Numbered from the stretch's first letter, positions 17,698 to 25,528 are shown. The stretch: DNA of 64,000 nt from Acidimicrobiia bacterium (GCA_022820925.1 JAJEEO010000006.1:186001-250000); one strand, 5' to 3'. Notes: a model not told the origin generated them from the letters alone. Numbers and translations are program-made.

Positions 17698-17839
17698 CTG
17701 TCACCTGTGCGGCTACAGCCGAGCGGCCCGTGATCCCAATCGCATGAGCATGGGGAACAAGAGCGGGAGCCAAGGAGTAGCGCGGTGAGAAGGTTCGCCA
17801 GTCCACGCATCCTCGTGCCCCGGCGTCGAAGGACGTGTG

Positions 17840-19105
17840 ATGGCTGACGTTCGCACGATCTCGGCGACTGAGCTGATGGAGCGGCATCGCGGACTGCTGC
17901 GCGGCGACGGCACCGAACTGGCGTTGATCGATGCTCGCGCGCCCATCGAGTTCACACAGCGGCACCTGTTGTACGCCGCGAACCTGCCGCTCAGCCATGT
18001 GGGCCTCGAAGTGGCGGCACGCATCCCGCGGCCGGGCACGCCGGTGGTGGTGTGCGACGACGGCGGGGGAGAGGCCGCCGCCGTCGCCCTGGAGCTCACG
18101 GTGCTCGGCTACACCGACACGGCGGTGCTCGACGGCGGCATCGATGCCTGGGCGGCTGCGGGCGGCGAGCTGTACTCGGGCATCAACGTGCCCTCCAAGC
18201 TGTTCGGCGAGCTGGTCGAGGAGCACTTCGGCACGCCGCACGTGACTGCGACCGAGCTGGCCGGCTGGCTGGCCGATGGCCGCGACCTGGTGGTGGTGGA
18301 CTCGCGTACCCGCCGGGAGTTCAACCGCATGAGCATCCCGACGGGCCGGTCGTGCCCGGGCGGTGAGCTGGTGCGCCGGGTGCATGACCTGATCGGCGAC
18401 GGCACCACGGTGGTGGTGAACTGCGCCGGGCGGACCCGCAGCATCATGGGCGCGCAGTCGCTGCGCTCGGCCGGGCTGGACCGGGTGGTGGCGCTGAAGG
18501 ACGGCACGATGGGCTGGGAGCTGGCCGGCCTTGAGCTGGAGCACGGCCGCGATGAGCTGGCCCCCGAACCGAGCGAAGCCGGAAGGGCCCAGGCCACGGC
18601 AGCGGCGCAGGCGGTGGCAGAGCGCTGCGGTGTGCGCACGATCGACCGCGCCCAGCTCGACAACTGGCTGGCCGACGCCACGCGCACGACCTACTTCATG
18701 GACGTGCGCACACCCGAGGAATTCGCTGCTGGGCACCTGCCTGGCGCGACCGGTGCTCCTGGCGGCCAGTTGGTCCAAGCAACCGACGAGTACCTAGCGA
18801 CCCGCGGGGCCCGGGTCGTGCTGGCCGACGGCGACGGCATCGGTACCACCATGACAGCGTCATGGCTCGTCCAGATGGGCTGGGATGCCTGCGTGCTGGA
18901 GCCGGGTTGGCTCGACGATGCACAGCTCGTCGAGAGCGCCGACGACGAGACCGCCGCCGCGATCCGTTCGCGCCAGCCCCCGCTGCCGTACGACCCCACC
19001 GACGCCGAGGTGGCACGGGCCGCCATGGAGGCCTACCTGGTTTGGGAGGTGGCCCTGCCCGACCAGTACGCCCGCGACGAACTGGTGGAATTCCGTTTCT
19101 GTTAG
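17840..19105 (+). CDS. Protein with three rhodanese domains
   Basis: A 421-residue sulfurtransferase-like protein. Three rhodanese domains lie in tandem, about residues 5-115, 130-235 and 265-365. Domain 1 has a loop starting at Cys72 (VVVCDDGGG). Domain 2 has the active loop at Cys195 (VVVNCAGRTR), which looks like a true persulfide-carrying site. In domain 3 the loop begins with Ala329 (VVLADGDG), so it is probably catalytically dead. A 50-residue C-terminal tail of unknown use follows. Downstream of the thiol-dioxygenase-like gene, suggesting joint handling of a reduced sulfur compound. Its stop overlaps the convergent LLM gene. Confidence 0.87.
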   Translation: MADVRTISATELMERHRGLLRGDGTELALIDARAPIEFTQRHLLYAANLPLSHVGLEVAARIPRPGTPVVVCDDGGGEAAAVALELTVLGYTDTAVLDGGIDAWAAAGGELYSGINVPSKLFGELVEEHFGTPHVTATELAGWLADGRDLVVVDSRTRREFNRMSIPTGRSCPGGELVRRVHDLIGDGTTVVVNCAGRTRSIMGAQSLRSAGLDRVVALKDGTMGWELAGLELEHGRDELAPEPSEAGRAQATAAAQAVAERCGVRTIDRAQLDNWLADATRTTYFMDVRTPEEFAAGHLPGATGAPGGQLVQATDEYLATRGARVVLADGDGIGTTMTASWLVQMGWDACVLEPGWLDDAQLVESADDETAAAIRSRQPPLPYDPTDAEVARAAMEAYLVWEVALPDQYARDELVEFRFC

Positions 19106-19980
19106 AGGTCGGCGAAGCGCTCGATGGTCTCGGCCCAGGCGCTGGCGTCGTCTGGTGTGGAGATGACCGTCTGCAGGCCGGCCATCGGTGACACCGGCAC
19201 GGCGATCCGGCTGACGCCGTGGCGAGCCAGCTCAGGGATCTCGTCGAGGTCGTTGGGCAACTGAACCGTGATCTCCAGCGCGTCGGGATCACGGCCGTGC
19301 TCGGCGGCCGTCTGGCGGGCCAGGTCGATGAGATCCCACGGGGCGCCGCGGGCGGGGAAGTAGCCGTCGCCGAGGCGTCCGGCTCGCCGGGCAGCAACCT
19401 TGGAGTCGCCGCCCACAATGATCGGCACAGAGCCGTTGACCGGCTGAGGCCGGCAGTACGCCGCGTCGAAATTGACGAACTCGCCGTGGAACGTGGGGCG
19501 TTCGGCTGACCACAGCTCGCGCATCGCCGCCACGTACTCGTCGGTGCGGGGGCCGCGGTCGTCGAAGTGGTCGCCGACGCCGATGGCGTCGAACTCCTCG
19601 CGCATCCAGCCCACGCCGATGCCCAGCAGCACCCGACCCCCGGACATGTGGTCGAGCGTGGCGATCTGCTTGGCGCACACCACCGGGCTGTGCTGGGGCA
19701 CGATCAGGATGCCGGTGCCGAAGTTGATAGTGGACGTGACGCCCGCCATGTATGCCATCCACATGAGCGGGTCGGGCAGCAGCAGGTCTTCGACGCCGCC
19801 GGCCATCTTGCCGTCGGGGCTATAGGGGTACTGCGACTGGTAGCCCGACGGGATCACCGTGTGCTCCACCGTCCATGCCGACTCGAAGCCAGCCGCCTCG
19901 CCCGCCTGCACCAGCTCGGTCGCAAGCGCCGTGTCGGTGGCGAACTTGCCGGTGTTGCAATACCTGAGCCCAAACTTCAT
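19102..19980 (-). CDS. LLM class F420-dependent oxidoreductase
   Basis: A 292-residue luciferase-like TIM-barrel flavin enzyme. The start MKFGLRY at 19980 is preceded by GAAGGA at good spacing; the frame extends upstream without need. Typical segments are FESAWTVEHTVIP, GTGILIVPQHSPVVCAKQIATLDHMSGGRVLLGIGVGW (split over residues 95-135) and PIIVGGDSKVAARRAGRLGDGYFP. Actinobacterial members usually take F420, though FMN cannot be ruled out. Substrate unknown. The stop overlaps the rhodanese gene's stop in a tail-to-tail arrangement. Confidence 0.85.
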   Translation of the reverse strand: MKFGLRYCNTGKFATDTALATELVQAGEAAGFESAWTVEHTVIPSGYQSQYPYSPDGKMAGGVEDLLLPDPLMWMAYMAGVTSTINFGTGILIVPQHSPVVCAKQIATLDHMSGGRVLLGIGVGWMREEFDAIGVGDHFDDRGPRTDEYVAAMRELWSAERPTFHGEFVNFDAAYCRPQPVNGSVPIIVGGDSKVAARRAGRLGDGYFPARGAPWDLIDLARQTAAEHGRDPDALEITVQLPNDLDEIPELARHGVSRIAVPVSPMAGLQTVISTPDDASAWAETIERFADL

Positions 19981-20195
19981 GTCGCTGTTCCTTCGCTGAG
20001 CACGCGAGGCGTGATCGGTCCTCGATGATCGGCCCGCAGTCTCGCACGCACCCGCGGTCGTCATCCGATGAAGCGCAGCGGTCGCGCCGGTCGAATGGCG
20101 CCGCCGGCTCAGCCCGTGCTCGTGGCAACCGGAGCGGTGCTCCGATCCAATACCGTGCCCTCACTTGCCATCACGCCATCGGCCCAGGATTCGCC

Positions 20196-21110
20196 ATGCC
20201 GTTCTTGCCACACGTCTCGGACATCTTTGACCCGTCTCGCTGGAGTGCAGTCGACGGGTTCGACTTCACCGACATCACGTACCACCGCAGCGACGAGCAC
20301 GGCACGGTCCGCATTGCCTTTGACCGGCCCGATGTGCGCAACGCCTTCCGCCCGCACACCGTCGACGAGCTGTACCGGGCGCTCGACCATGCTCGCCAGA
20401 CCCCCGACGTGGGCTGCATCCTGCTCACCGGCAACGGCCCCGCCCCTGCAGACGGCGGCTGGGCGTTCTGCTCGGGCGGCGACCAGCGCATCCGCGGCAA
20501 GGACGGCTACCGCTACGCCGACGGCGAGACAGCCGCCGACATCGATCCGGCCCGCACCGGACGGCTGCACATCCTGGAGTGCCAGCGGCTGATCCGCATG
20601 ATGCCCAAGGTGGTGGTCTGCGTGGCGAACGGCTGGGCGGCCGGCGGCGGCCACAGCCTGCATGTCGTCTGCGACCTCACGATCGCCTCGGCCGAGCACG
20701 CCCGCTTCCGCCAGACCGACACGAACGTGGCCAGCTTCGACGGCGGTTTCGGCTCGGCCTATCTCGCCCGCCAGATCGGCCAGAAGAAGGCCCGCGAGAT
20801 CTTCTTCCTCGGCCGCACCTACACCGCGCAGGAACGCTTCGAGATGGGCGACGTCAACGCAGTGGTGCCCCACGCCGAGCTGGAGTCGGTGGCCTTGGAA
20901 TGGGCCGCGGAGATCGTGTCGCGCTCACCCACCGCGCAGCGCATGGCCAAGTTCGCGTTCAACCTGATCGACGACGGCCTCGTGGGCCAGCAGGTGTTCG
21001 CCGGCGAGGCCACCCGCCTGGCCTACGGCACCGACGAGGCCGCGGAGGGCCGTGATGCATTCCTGGAAAAGCGCGACCCCGAATACGAGCAGTTCCCCTG
21101 GCACTTCTGA
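20196..21110 (+). CDS. menB: 1,4-dihydroxy-2-naphthoyl-CoA synthase
   Basis: A 304-residue crotonase-fold enzyme that closes the second ring of menaquinone from o-succinylbenzoyl-CoA. MenB-type hallmarks are CSGGDQRIRGKDGY, VANGWAAGGGHSLHVVCDL, the FDGGFGSAYLARQIG loop and a C-terminus ending EKRDPEYEQFPWHF, which is strongly conserved in MenB. ATG 20196 is chosen because the family starts near here, although the frame is open from 20025. Other men genes are not in the window. Length is normal for actinobacterial MenB. Confidence 0.92.
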   Translation: MPFLPHVSDIFDPSRWSAVDGFDFTDITYHRSDEHGTVRIAFDRPDVRNAFRPHTVDELYRALDHARQTPDVGCILLTGNGPAPADGGWAFCSGGDQRIRGKDGYRYADGETAADIDPARTGRLHILECQRLIRMMPKVVVCVANGWAAGGGHSLHVVCDLTIASAEHARFRQTDTNVASFDGGFGSAYLARQIGQKKAREIFFLGRTYTAQERFEMGDVNAVVPHAELESVALEWAAEIVSRSPTAQRMAKFAFNLIDDGLVGQQVFAGEATRLAYGTDEAAEGRDAFLEKRDPEYEQFPWHF

Positions 21111-21116
21111 CCAGCG

Positions 21117-21135
21117 GCCCCGCCTCAGGCGGGGC
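21117..21135. terminator. Bidirectional hairpin between menB and GNAT gene
   Basis: GCCCCGCC-TCA-GGCGGGGC folds as an eight-pair hairpin with a three-base loop. The loop TCA is the complement of the GNAT gene's stop codon, so the hairpin overlaps that gene's end and serves both convergent genes. No T-tract is present. Confidence 0.45.
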
Positions 21136-21637
21136 GGAGGCGCTGCATGAGGGTCACGTCGAGCCAGCGCCCGAACTTGCGGCCGACTTCTCGCTCGACG
21201 CCGACGAGCTCGAAGCCGTGCTTGGCGTGCAGCGCCACCGATGCAGCGCCGGCGTCGGCGATGCGGGCAAACACGGCGTGGAAGCCGTGGTCGTCGGCGA
21301 GTGCCACGAGGTCGCCGAGCAGCAGGCTGCCGACGCCGCGCCCTTGGTGGTCGCGATGCACGTAGATGGAGTCCTCGACGCTGGTCGAGTACGCAGGGCG
21401 GGTGCGGTAAGGCGACAGGCAGGCCCAGCCCAGCACCGTGCCGTCGGGATCGGCGTCGCCGTCGCTTGGCACCGCCACGATGCACGGGTAGGCGCCCGAG
21501 TGCTCCCGCATCCAGGCGGCCTGCTCGGTCGATGAGCGGGGCACCATGTCAAACGTGGCTGTGCCTTCGGTGACCTCGCGGTTGTAGATCTCCGCGATCG
21601 CATCGGCGTCGGCCATAGTGGCCAGCCGGGTTCGCAT
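21125..21637 (-). CDS. GNAT family N-acetyltransferase (phosphinothricin acetyltransferase-like)
   Basis: A 170-residue acetyltransferase. The start MRTRLATMADADAIAEIYN, the TFDMVPRSSTEQAAWM segment and the acetyl-CoA loop HQGRGVGSLLL match the Pat/Bar and methionine-sulfoximine acetyltransferase group. FELVGVEREVGRKFGRWLDVTLMQ near the C-terminus fits the same group. Such enzymes acetylate small amino-acid analogues; many are housekeeping detoxifiers rather than herbicide-resistance genes. Start 21637 is preferred over the upstream ATG at 21715, which lies in low-quality coding sequence. Confidence 0.85.
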   Translation of the reverse strand: MRTRLATMADADAIAEIYNREVTEGTATFDMVPRSSTEQAAWMREHSGAYPCIVAVPSDGDADPDGTVLGWACLSPYRTRPAYSTSVEDSIYVHRDHQGRGVGSLLLGDLVALADDHGFHAVFARIADAGAASVALHAKHGFELVGVEREVGRKFGRWLDVTLMQRLRPA

Positions 21638-21722
21638 GGCTGCGAAGCTACCGAAGGGCCACAGATACACTCCGGACCCCACACTGTTCGGCGCACATCG
21701 CTGGCGATGGCGCACGAGCGTT

Positions 21723-21795
21723 GCCCCGTTAGCTCAGTAGGCAGAGCACAGCCATGGTAAGGCTGGTGTCGCCGGTTCGATTCCGGCACGGGGCT
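21723..21795 (+). tRNA. tRNA-Thr (GGT)
   Basis: A 73-base cloverleaf: acceptor GCCCCGT pairs with ACGGGGC, anticodon stem CAGCC pairs with GGCTG around loop ATGGTAA (anticodon GGT), and T stem GCCGG pairs with CCGGC. CCA is not encoded. It opens the tRNA-Thr, tRNA-Met, tRNA-Trp, secE order known from actinobacteria. Confidence 0.95.
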
Positions 21796-21859
21796 CGCCA
21801 GGCAGCGTGCCGGCGGGAGCCGTCGGAGGCCGCATCGGTAGGCTTCGCAGTTGCACTTT

Positions 21860-21933
21860 GGCGGGATAGCTCAGTTGGTCAGAGCGCACGGCTCATAATC
21901 GTGAGGTCCTGGGTTCGAGTCCCAGTCCCGCTA
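21860..21933 (+). tRNA. tRNA-Met (CAT), elongator
   Basis: A 74-base cloverleaf: GGCGGGA pairs with TCCCGCT (one G-T at the end), anticodon loop CTCATAA gives CAT at 21894-21896, and T arm CTGGG-TTCGAGT-CCCAG pairs fully. CCA is not encoded. A CAT anticodon can also belong to tRNA-Ile2; I choose elongator Met because actinobacteria have metT at this place between thrT and trpT. A TAGGCT hexamer at about 21838 could be its -10 element. Confidence 0.9.
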
Positions 21934-21982
21934 CCGCTACCACAACCGCAAACCCCTGGAACGCGACCCAGATGGCTGCCGG

Positions 21983-21988
21983 TAGCCT
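21983..21988 (+). promoter_or_regulatory. Candidate -10 element upstream of tRNA-Trp/secE
   Basis: TAGCCT matches the -10 hexamer of the rpsL and tuf promoters in this window and lies 65 bases before tRNA-Trp. The best -35-like sequence (TGGAAC, 21957-21962) has a 20-base spacer, so this call is weak. Confidence 0.3.
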
Positions 21989-22052
21989 GTTCCGGCGGAC
22001 ATTCAGCCCGCACCTGTGTCATACGCGCACCGCTTGCGGTACGCCAATGCCG

Positions 22053-22126
22053 AGGGCAGTAGCTCAATTTGGTAGAGCACCGGTCTCCAAAACCGGCGGT
22101 TGCGGGTTCGAGTCCCTCCTGCCCTG
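22053..22126 (+). tRNA. tRNA-Trp (CCA)
   Basis: A 74-base cloverleaf: AGGGCAG pairs with CTGCCCT, and anticodon stem CCGGT pairs with ACCGG around loop CTCCAAA (anticodon CCA at 22087-22089). The T stem GCGGG/CCCTC contains one C-T mismatch at its second pair. CCA is not encoded. It directly precedes secE, as in many actinobacteria. Confidence 0.94.
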
Positions 22127-22208
22127 CGCTTCCGCCGCCCCGCTGAGCGCCAGCAGGGCGGACCGGCCACGCCCACACCCACGACAACCCAAGCCGGAGA
22201 CATCCCCG

Positions 22209-22517
22209 ATGGCCATGAACCGACGGACACGCCGTCACCTGCAGCGCCAGGGCGAGATGACGGCGGACGGCACGCCCGCGGGCCGGCGCGAGCGGCGCCA
22301 GGCCCCCGCGGCATCGCCGACGACGGAGCGGGCGGGACCGACGCAGTTCGTGGGCGAGGTTCGCTCCGAGCTGAAGAAGGTCATCTGGCCGACCCGCTCC
22401 GAACTCGTCAACTATTCGATCGTGGTCCTCATCACGATCGTCATCCTGACGGCGATGATCGCGGGATTCGACTGGATTCTTGGCGAGGCTGTGCTGCGCC
22501 TCTTCGACGTGAACTGA
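22209..22517 (+). CDS. secE: Preprotein translocase subunit SecE
   Basis: A 102-residue protein of the SecYEG channel. The first 50 residues are basic and Pro/Ala/Arg-rich. The conserved amphipathic helix FVGEVRSELKKVIWPTRSE is followed by one membrane segment (YSIVVLITIVILTAMIAGFDWIL). The single-span form is normal for actinobacteria. It sits between tRNA-Trp and nusG, 20 bases before the latter; secY is far downstream, after rplO. Confidence 0.95.
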   Translation: MAMNRRTRRHLQRQGEMTADGTPAGRRERRQAPAASPTTERAGPTQFVGEVRSELKKVIWPTRSELVNYSIVVLITIVILTAMIAGFDWILGEAVLRLFDVN

Positions 22518-22537
22518 CCGAAACCGAGCTGACGAAC

Positions 22538-23323
22538 ATGAGCGATCTGACCGAAACGTCCACCGCACCCGAGTCCGACCCGATGGCCGCGGCTCGCCGC
22601 CTGCTGACGTCGCAGTCCGCGACCACCTTGGCCCCGCCAGCGCCCGAGGCCGCAGACGACACCGGCTCGGTCGAAGGCGTCGACGAGCCCACGGCCGGCG
22701 AGGGCGCCCTCGCCGACGTGCTCACCGAAGACGAACTGCTCGCCCCCGCCGAGCCTGAGCCGAAGCGCGTGTCGCCCTATGACCGGCCTGGTCGCTGGTT
22801 CGTGGTGCACACCCAGTCGGGCTACGAGAAGAAGGTCAAGCAGAACCTCGAAGCCCGGATCGGCACCTTCGACATGGAGGATCAGATCCACGAGGTCGCG
22901 ATCCCCATGGAGGACGTGATCGAGTTCAAGGCCGGCCGAAAGGTGGTTGCCAAGAAGAAGGTCTTCCCGGGCTACCTGCTGATCCGCTGCCGCCCGAGCG
23001 ACGAGGCGCACCACATGATTCGCAGCACGCCGGGCGTCACGGGCTACGCCGGGCCCGGAGGCAAGCCCTCGCCGCTGCGCCGCCGCGAGGTCGAGGCGTT
23101 CCTGGCTGAGCCCGACGAGGGGCCCGAGATGCCGCGCCGCACCAAGCCGTCGATGATCTTCGAGATCGACGAGAGCGTGCGCATCAAGGAGGGCCCGTTC
23201 TCGGACTTCCAAGGCCAGGTGATCGAGATCAACGAGGAACAGCTCAAGGTCAAGGTGCTGGTGAACATCTTCGGCCGGGAGACTCCCGTCGAGCTCGACT
23301 TCGTCCAAGTCGCAAAGATCTGA
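22538..23323 (+). CDS. nusG: Transcription termination/antitermination protein NusG
   Basis: A 261-residue elongation factor that binds RNA polymerase beta-prime and links it to Rho or the ribosome. The NGN domain begins at RWFVVHTQSGYEKKVKQNLE (about residue 87), contains KVFPGYLLIRC and VTGYAGPGGKPSPL, and is followed by the KOW domain (VRIKEGPFSDFQGQVIEIN). The first 85 residues are an acidic, low-complexity extension; such extensions are common in actinobacterial NusG. ATG 22538 follows secE closely. Confidence 0.95.
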   Translation: MSDLTETSTAPESDPMAAARRLLTSQSATTLAPPAPEAADDTGSVEGVDEPTAGEGALADVLTEDELLAPAEPEPKRVSPYDRPGRWFVVHTQSGYEKKVKQNLEARIGTFDMEDQIHEVAIPMEDVIEFKAGRKVVAKKKVFPGYLLIRCRPSDEAHHMIRSTPGVTGYAGPGGKPSPLRRREVEAFLAEPDEGPEMPRRTKPSMIFEIDESVRIKEGPFSDFQGQVIEINEEQLKVKVLVNIFGRETPVELDFVQVAKI

Positions 23324-23368
23324 GCTGCAGCCCCGGCGCAGACTCACCCCCAGATTCAGGAGCACAAC

Positions 23369-23821
23369 ATGGCAGACAGCGCAGCACGGGCACCGAGGCG
23401 CAAGCGTGTCGCTGCAGTCGTCAAGATCCAGATCCCCGCGGGCCAAGCCTCGCCCGCTCCGCCGGTGGGCACCGCCTTGGGCCCGCACGGTGTGGCGATC
23501 ATGGATTTCTGCAAGGACTACAACGCCAAGACCGAGAGCCAGCGAGGCACGATCGTGCCGGTTGAGATCACGATCTTCGAGGACCGCTCGTTCACGTTCA
23601 TCACCAAGACGCCGCCGACGTCGGTGCTGCTGCGCCAAGCTGCCGGCCTCACCAAGGCAGCCGAGAATCCCGGTCGCGAGACCGTGGCTCACGTCACCGA
23701 GTCCCAGGTTGCCGAGATCGCGCAGGTCAAGATGCCGGACCTCAACGCCCGCGACATCGAGGCCGCCAAGCTGCAGGTGATCGGCACCGCACGCTCGATG
23801 GGCATCGAAGTCGCCGGCTGA
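23369..23821 (+). CDS. rplK: 50S ribosomal protein L11
   Basis: A 150-residue protein of the ribosomal GTPase-associated centre. It reads [20 protein letters not shown], then [12 protein letters not shown] and a C-terminal RNA-binding domain ending [10 protein letters not shown], all typical. The N-terminal ten residues are a short basic extension. A clean AGGAG site precedes ATG 23369. Forms the L11 operon with rplA; L1 represses this operon in many bacteria. Confidence 0.97.
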   Translation: MADSAARAPRRKRVAAVVKIQIPAGQASPAPPVGTALGPHGVAIMDFCKDYNAKTESQRGTIVPVEITIFEDRSFTFITKTPPTSVLLRQAAGLTKAAENPGRETVAHVTESQVAEIAQVKMPDLNARDIEAAKLQVIGTARSMGIEVAG

Positions 23822-23832
23822 GCTGGCCCGCC

Positions 23833-24006
23833 GCACAGGAGACACCAGATGGCAGCAAGCAGTTGCGCCGACGCCACTCGCCGCTACGACCGGCAGATGA
23901 TGCACGAACTGACGGCCTGAATCGCCGCTCAGCACAGGAGACACCAGATGGCAGGAAAGAAATACGCCGACGCCACTCGCCGCTACGACCGGCAGATGAT
24001 GCACGA
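23833..24006 (+). repeat. Tandem duplication of the rplA start region (99-base offset)
   Basis: Bases 23833-23907 and 23932-24006 are identical at 69 of 75 positions. Each copy holds the same ribosome site, ATG and first 20 codons of rplA. All six differences fall within four consecutive codons (codons 3-6) and all change the amino acid; the flanking parts are identical down to third codon positions. The offset of 99 bases is a multiple of three. Confidence 0.9.
23849..23920 (+). CDS. 23-codon small ORF copying the L1 N-terminus
   Basis: This short ORF uses the first copy of the duplicated rplA start region. It begins with the same AGGAG-spaced ATG as rplA, encodes [14 protein letters not shown] like L1, then diverges and stops at TGA 23918-23920, 27 bases before the true rplA start. 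Its strong ribosome site means it is probably translated. It could be a leader peptide that tunes rplA expression, or simply a by-product of a duplication. No function is known to me. Confidence 0.5.
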   Translation: MAASSCADATRRYDRQMMHELTA

Positions 24007-24634
24007 GCCGGCCCAGGCGATCGACATGGTGAGGACGTTCGCCACCGCCAAATTCGACGAGTCCGTCGAGTTGTCGGTTCGTCTCGGCGTCGATCCGCGC
24101 AAGGCTGACCAGATGGTCCGAGGCACTGTGGCGCTTCCTTCGGGCACTGGCGGCGACGTGCGCGTTGCGGTGTTCGCGCAGGGCGACGCGGCTGCGGCAG
24201 CCTCCGAGGCGGGCGCCGACGTCGTGGGCGGTGCCGACCTCGCCGAACGGGTCGAGGCCGGCTACACCGAATTCGACGTGGCCATCGCGACGCCGGACAT
24301 GATGGGCGTGGTGGGCCGCTTGGGCAAGGTGCTCGGCCCGCGCGGGCTCATGCCCAATCCCAAGTCGGGCACGGTGACTCCCGATGTGGGCAAGGCCGTC
24401 GGCGAGTTCAAGGGCGGCAAGGTGGAGTACCGCACCGATCGCTATGGCAACGTGCACCTCGCGATCGGCAAGGTCAGCTTTTCGGCCGAGGACTTGAACG
24501 CGAACCTCGAAGCGGTCATGGACGAGCTCACCCGTGCGAGGCCCGCCAGCGCCAAGGGGCGCTACGTCCGCAAGATGGTGGTTTCCTCGACGATGGGTCC
24601 CGGAGTCCAGATCGACCCTGCCGACTTCGGCTGA
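23948..24634 (+). CDS. rplA: 50S ribosomal protein L1
   Basis: A 228-residue protein of the ribosomal L1 stalk; in many bacteria it also represses its own mRNA. It carries [21 protein letters not shown] (split around residue 35), the invariant [19 protein letters not shown] and a C-terminal [20 protein letters not shown]. The start is fixed by the AGGAG at 23937-23941 and by homology to the L1 N-terminus. Just upstream lies an imperfect copy of its first 20 codons. Confidence 0.97.
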   Translation: MAGKKYADATRRYDRQMMHEPAQAIDMVRTFATAKFDESVELSVRLGVDPRKADQMVRGTVALPSGTGGDVRVAVFAQGDAAAAASEAGADVVGGADLAERVEAGYTEFDVAIATPDMMGVVGRLGKVLGPRGLMPNPKSGTVTPDVGKAVGEFKGGKVEYRTDRYGNVHLAIGKVSFSAEDLNANLEAVMDELTRARPASAKGRYVRKMVVSSTMGPGVQIDPADFG

Positions 24635-24643
24635 GCGCGGCGG

Positions 24644-24672
24644 TTGGACACATCTGCGACCGCCGGTAGCGT
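24644..24672 (+). promoter_or_regulatory. Promoter for rplJ-rplL
   Basis: TTGGAC (24644-24649) and TAGCGT (24667-24672) are separated by 17 bases, a housekeeping-sigma arrangement. The same architecture precedes rpoB, rpsL, tuf and rplC in this window. It starts ten bases after the rplA stop and predicts a leader of about 250 bases before rplJ. Confidence 0.6.
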
Positions 24673-24679
24673 TCTGGCT

Positions 24680-24925
24680 TCTACAACCTGCTCGCCGTAG
24701 AAATCCGGTGGCTTCGGCCTGAAATCGGCCCCGTCTGAACCCAGTTCAGGAGCTTGCTCGTCTCGAGCAAGCGGCACGGGCCGAGCCTGATGAGGCGGAC
24801 TGGCTTCCTGTGCGCGTCAGCGTCGGGGTGCGGTTCTGTCTGGTCTGCGGACCGGCGCCCGATCCGGGGCCGGGAGCGACAACCCGCCCGACAGCGACGA
24901 CGCCCACCAACCAGGAGGTCCCCGA
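24680..24925 (+). promoter_or_regulatory. Long rplJ leader with hairpins, possible L10 leader
   Basis: The transcribed gap before rplJ can fold into several hairpins: TTCTAC/GTAGAA near 24680-24703, a GGCC-TGAAAT-CGGCC type element near 24716-24731, and a perfect nine-pair hairpin GCTTGCTCG-TCT-CGAGCAAGC at 24752-24772. In many bacteria the rplJ leader is the binding site through which the L10-L7/L12 complex represses its own synthesis. Position and length fit that role, but I could not match the consensus by eye. Confidence 0.4.
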
Positions 24926-25528
24926 GTGCCCGCAGCCACTGCAGCGCCCCCCCGATCGCCGCGGGCCGACAAGGTGGCGGTGGTCGACGAGGTGCGCGAG
25001 CGATTCGCCGAGGCCGAGGCGGTGCTGTTCACCGAGTACCGGGGCCTCGACGTGACCGAGATGGCCGACCTGCGCGGTCGCCTCATCGATGCCGACTGCC
25101 GCTACAAGATCTTCAAGAACACGCTCGTCCGCCGCGCGCTCACCGACGATGCCCCCGACGGTGCCATGGACCTGCTGCTGGGCCCGACGGCGCTTGCCTT
25201 CTGCGGTAAGGATCCCTCTGCGGCGGCGAAGGCCCTGCGCACGTTCGCGGAGGAGCACGAAGCCCTTGTCATCAAGGGCGGCATCCTGGCCGGCACCCTG
25301 CTCAGCGACGACCAGGTGCGCGACCTCGCCGATCTGCCGTCGCGCGACGAGCTCATGGCCCAGATGCTCGGAGCGCTCGCTGCGCCGCTGGGCTCGCTCG
25401 CCTCGATGATGAACAACCTCATCGGCGAAATGTCCGGCCTCGTTCAAGCCCTGATCGATCGAAGCCCAACCGACCCAACAGACTCAACAAGCCCAGAAGA
25501 CTCAACAAGCACGGAGAGCAACCAGTGA
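24926..25528 (+). CDS. rplJ: 50S ribosomal protein L10
   Basis: A 200-residue stalk-base protein that anchors L7/L12 dimers. It shows the family N-domain ([50 protein letters not shown]) and the C-terminal L7/L12-binding helix ([22 protein letters not shown]). A Thr/Ser/Asp-rich tail of about 20 residues follows. The GTG start is placed by AGGAGGT seven bases upstream. The stop overlaps the rplL start by 4 bases. Confidence 0.96.
   Translation: MPAATAAPPRSPRADKVAVVDEVRERFAEAEAVLFTEYRGLDVTEMADLRGRLIDADCRYKIFKNTLVRRALTDDAPDGAMDLLLGPTALAFCGKDPSAAAKALRTFAEEHEALVIKGGILAGTLLSDDQVRDLADLPSRDELMAQMLGALAAPLGSLASMMNNLIGEMSGLVQALIDRSPTDPTDSTSPEDSTSTESNQ

Noticed and set aside
21860..21933. tRNA-Ile2 reading of the CAT tRNA
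   Set aside because: The anticodon alone allows it, but its place between tRNA-Thr and tRNA-Trp matches elongator metT of actinobacteria.
23836..24634. Possibility that the first rplA-like start is the true rplA start with a frameshift
   Set aside because: The first copy meets a stop after 23 codons, and the second copy has its own ribosome site and gives a full-length L1 without any frame change.
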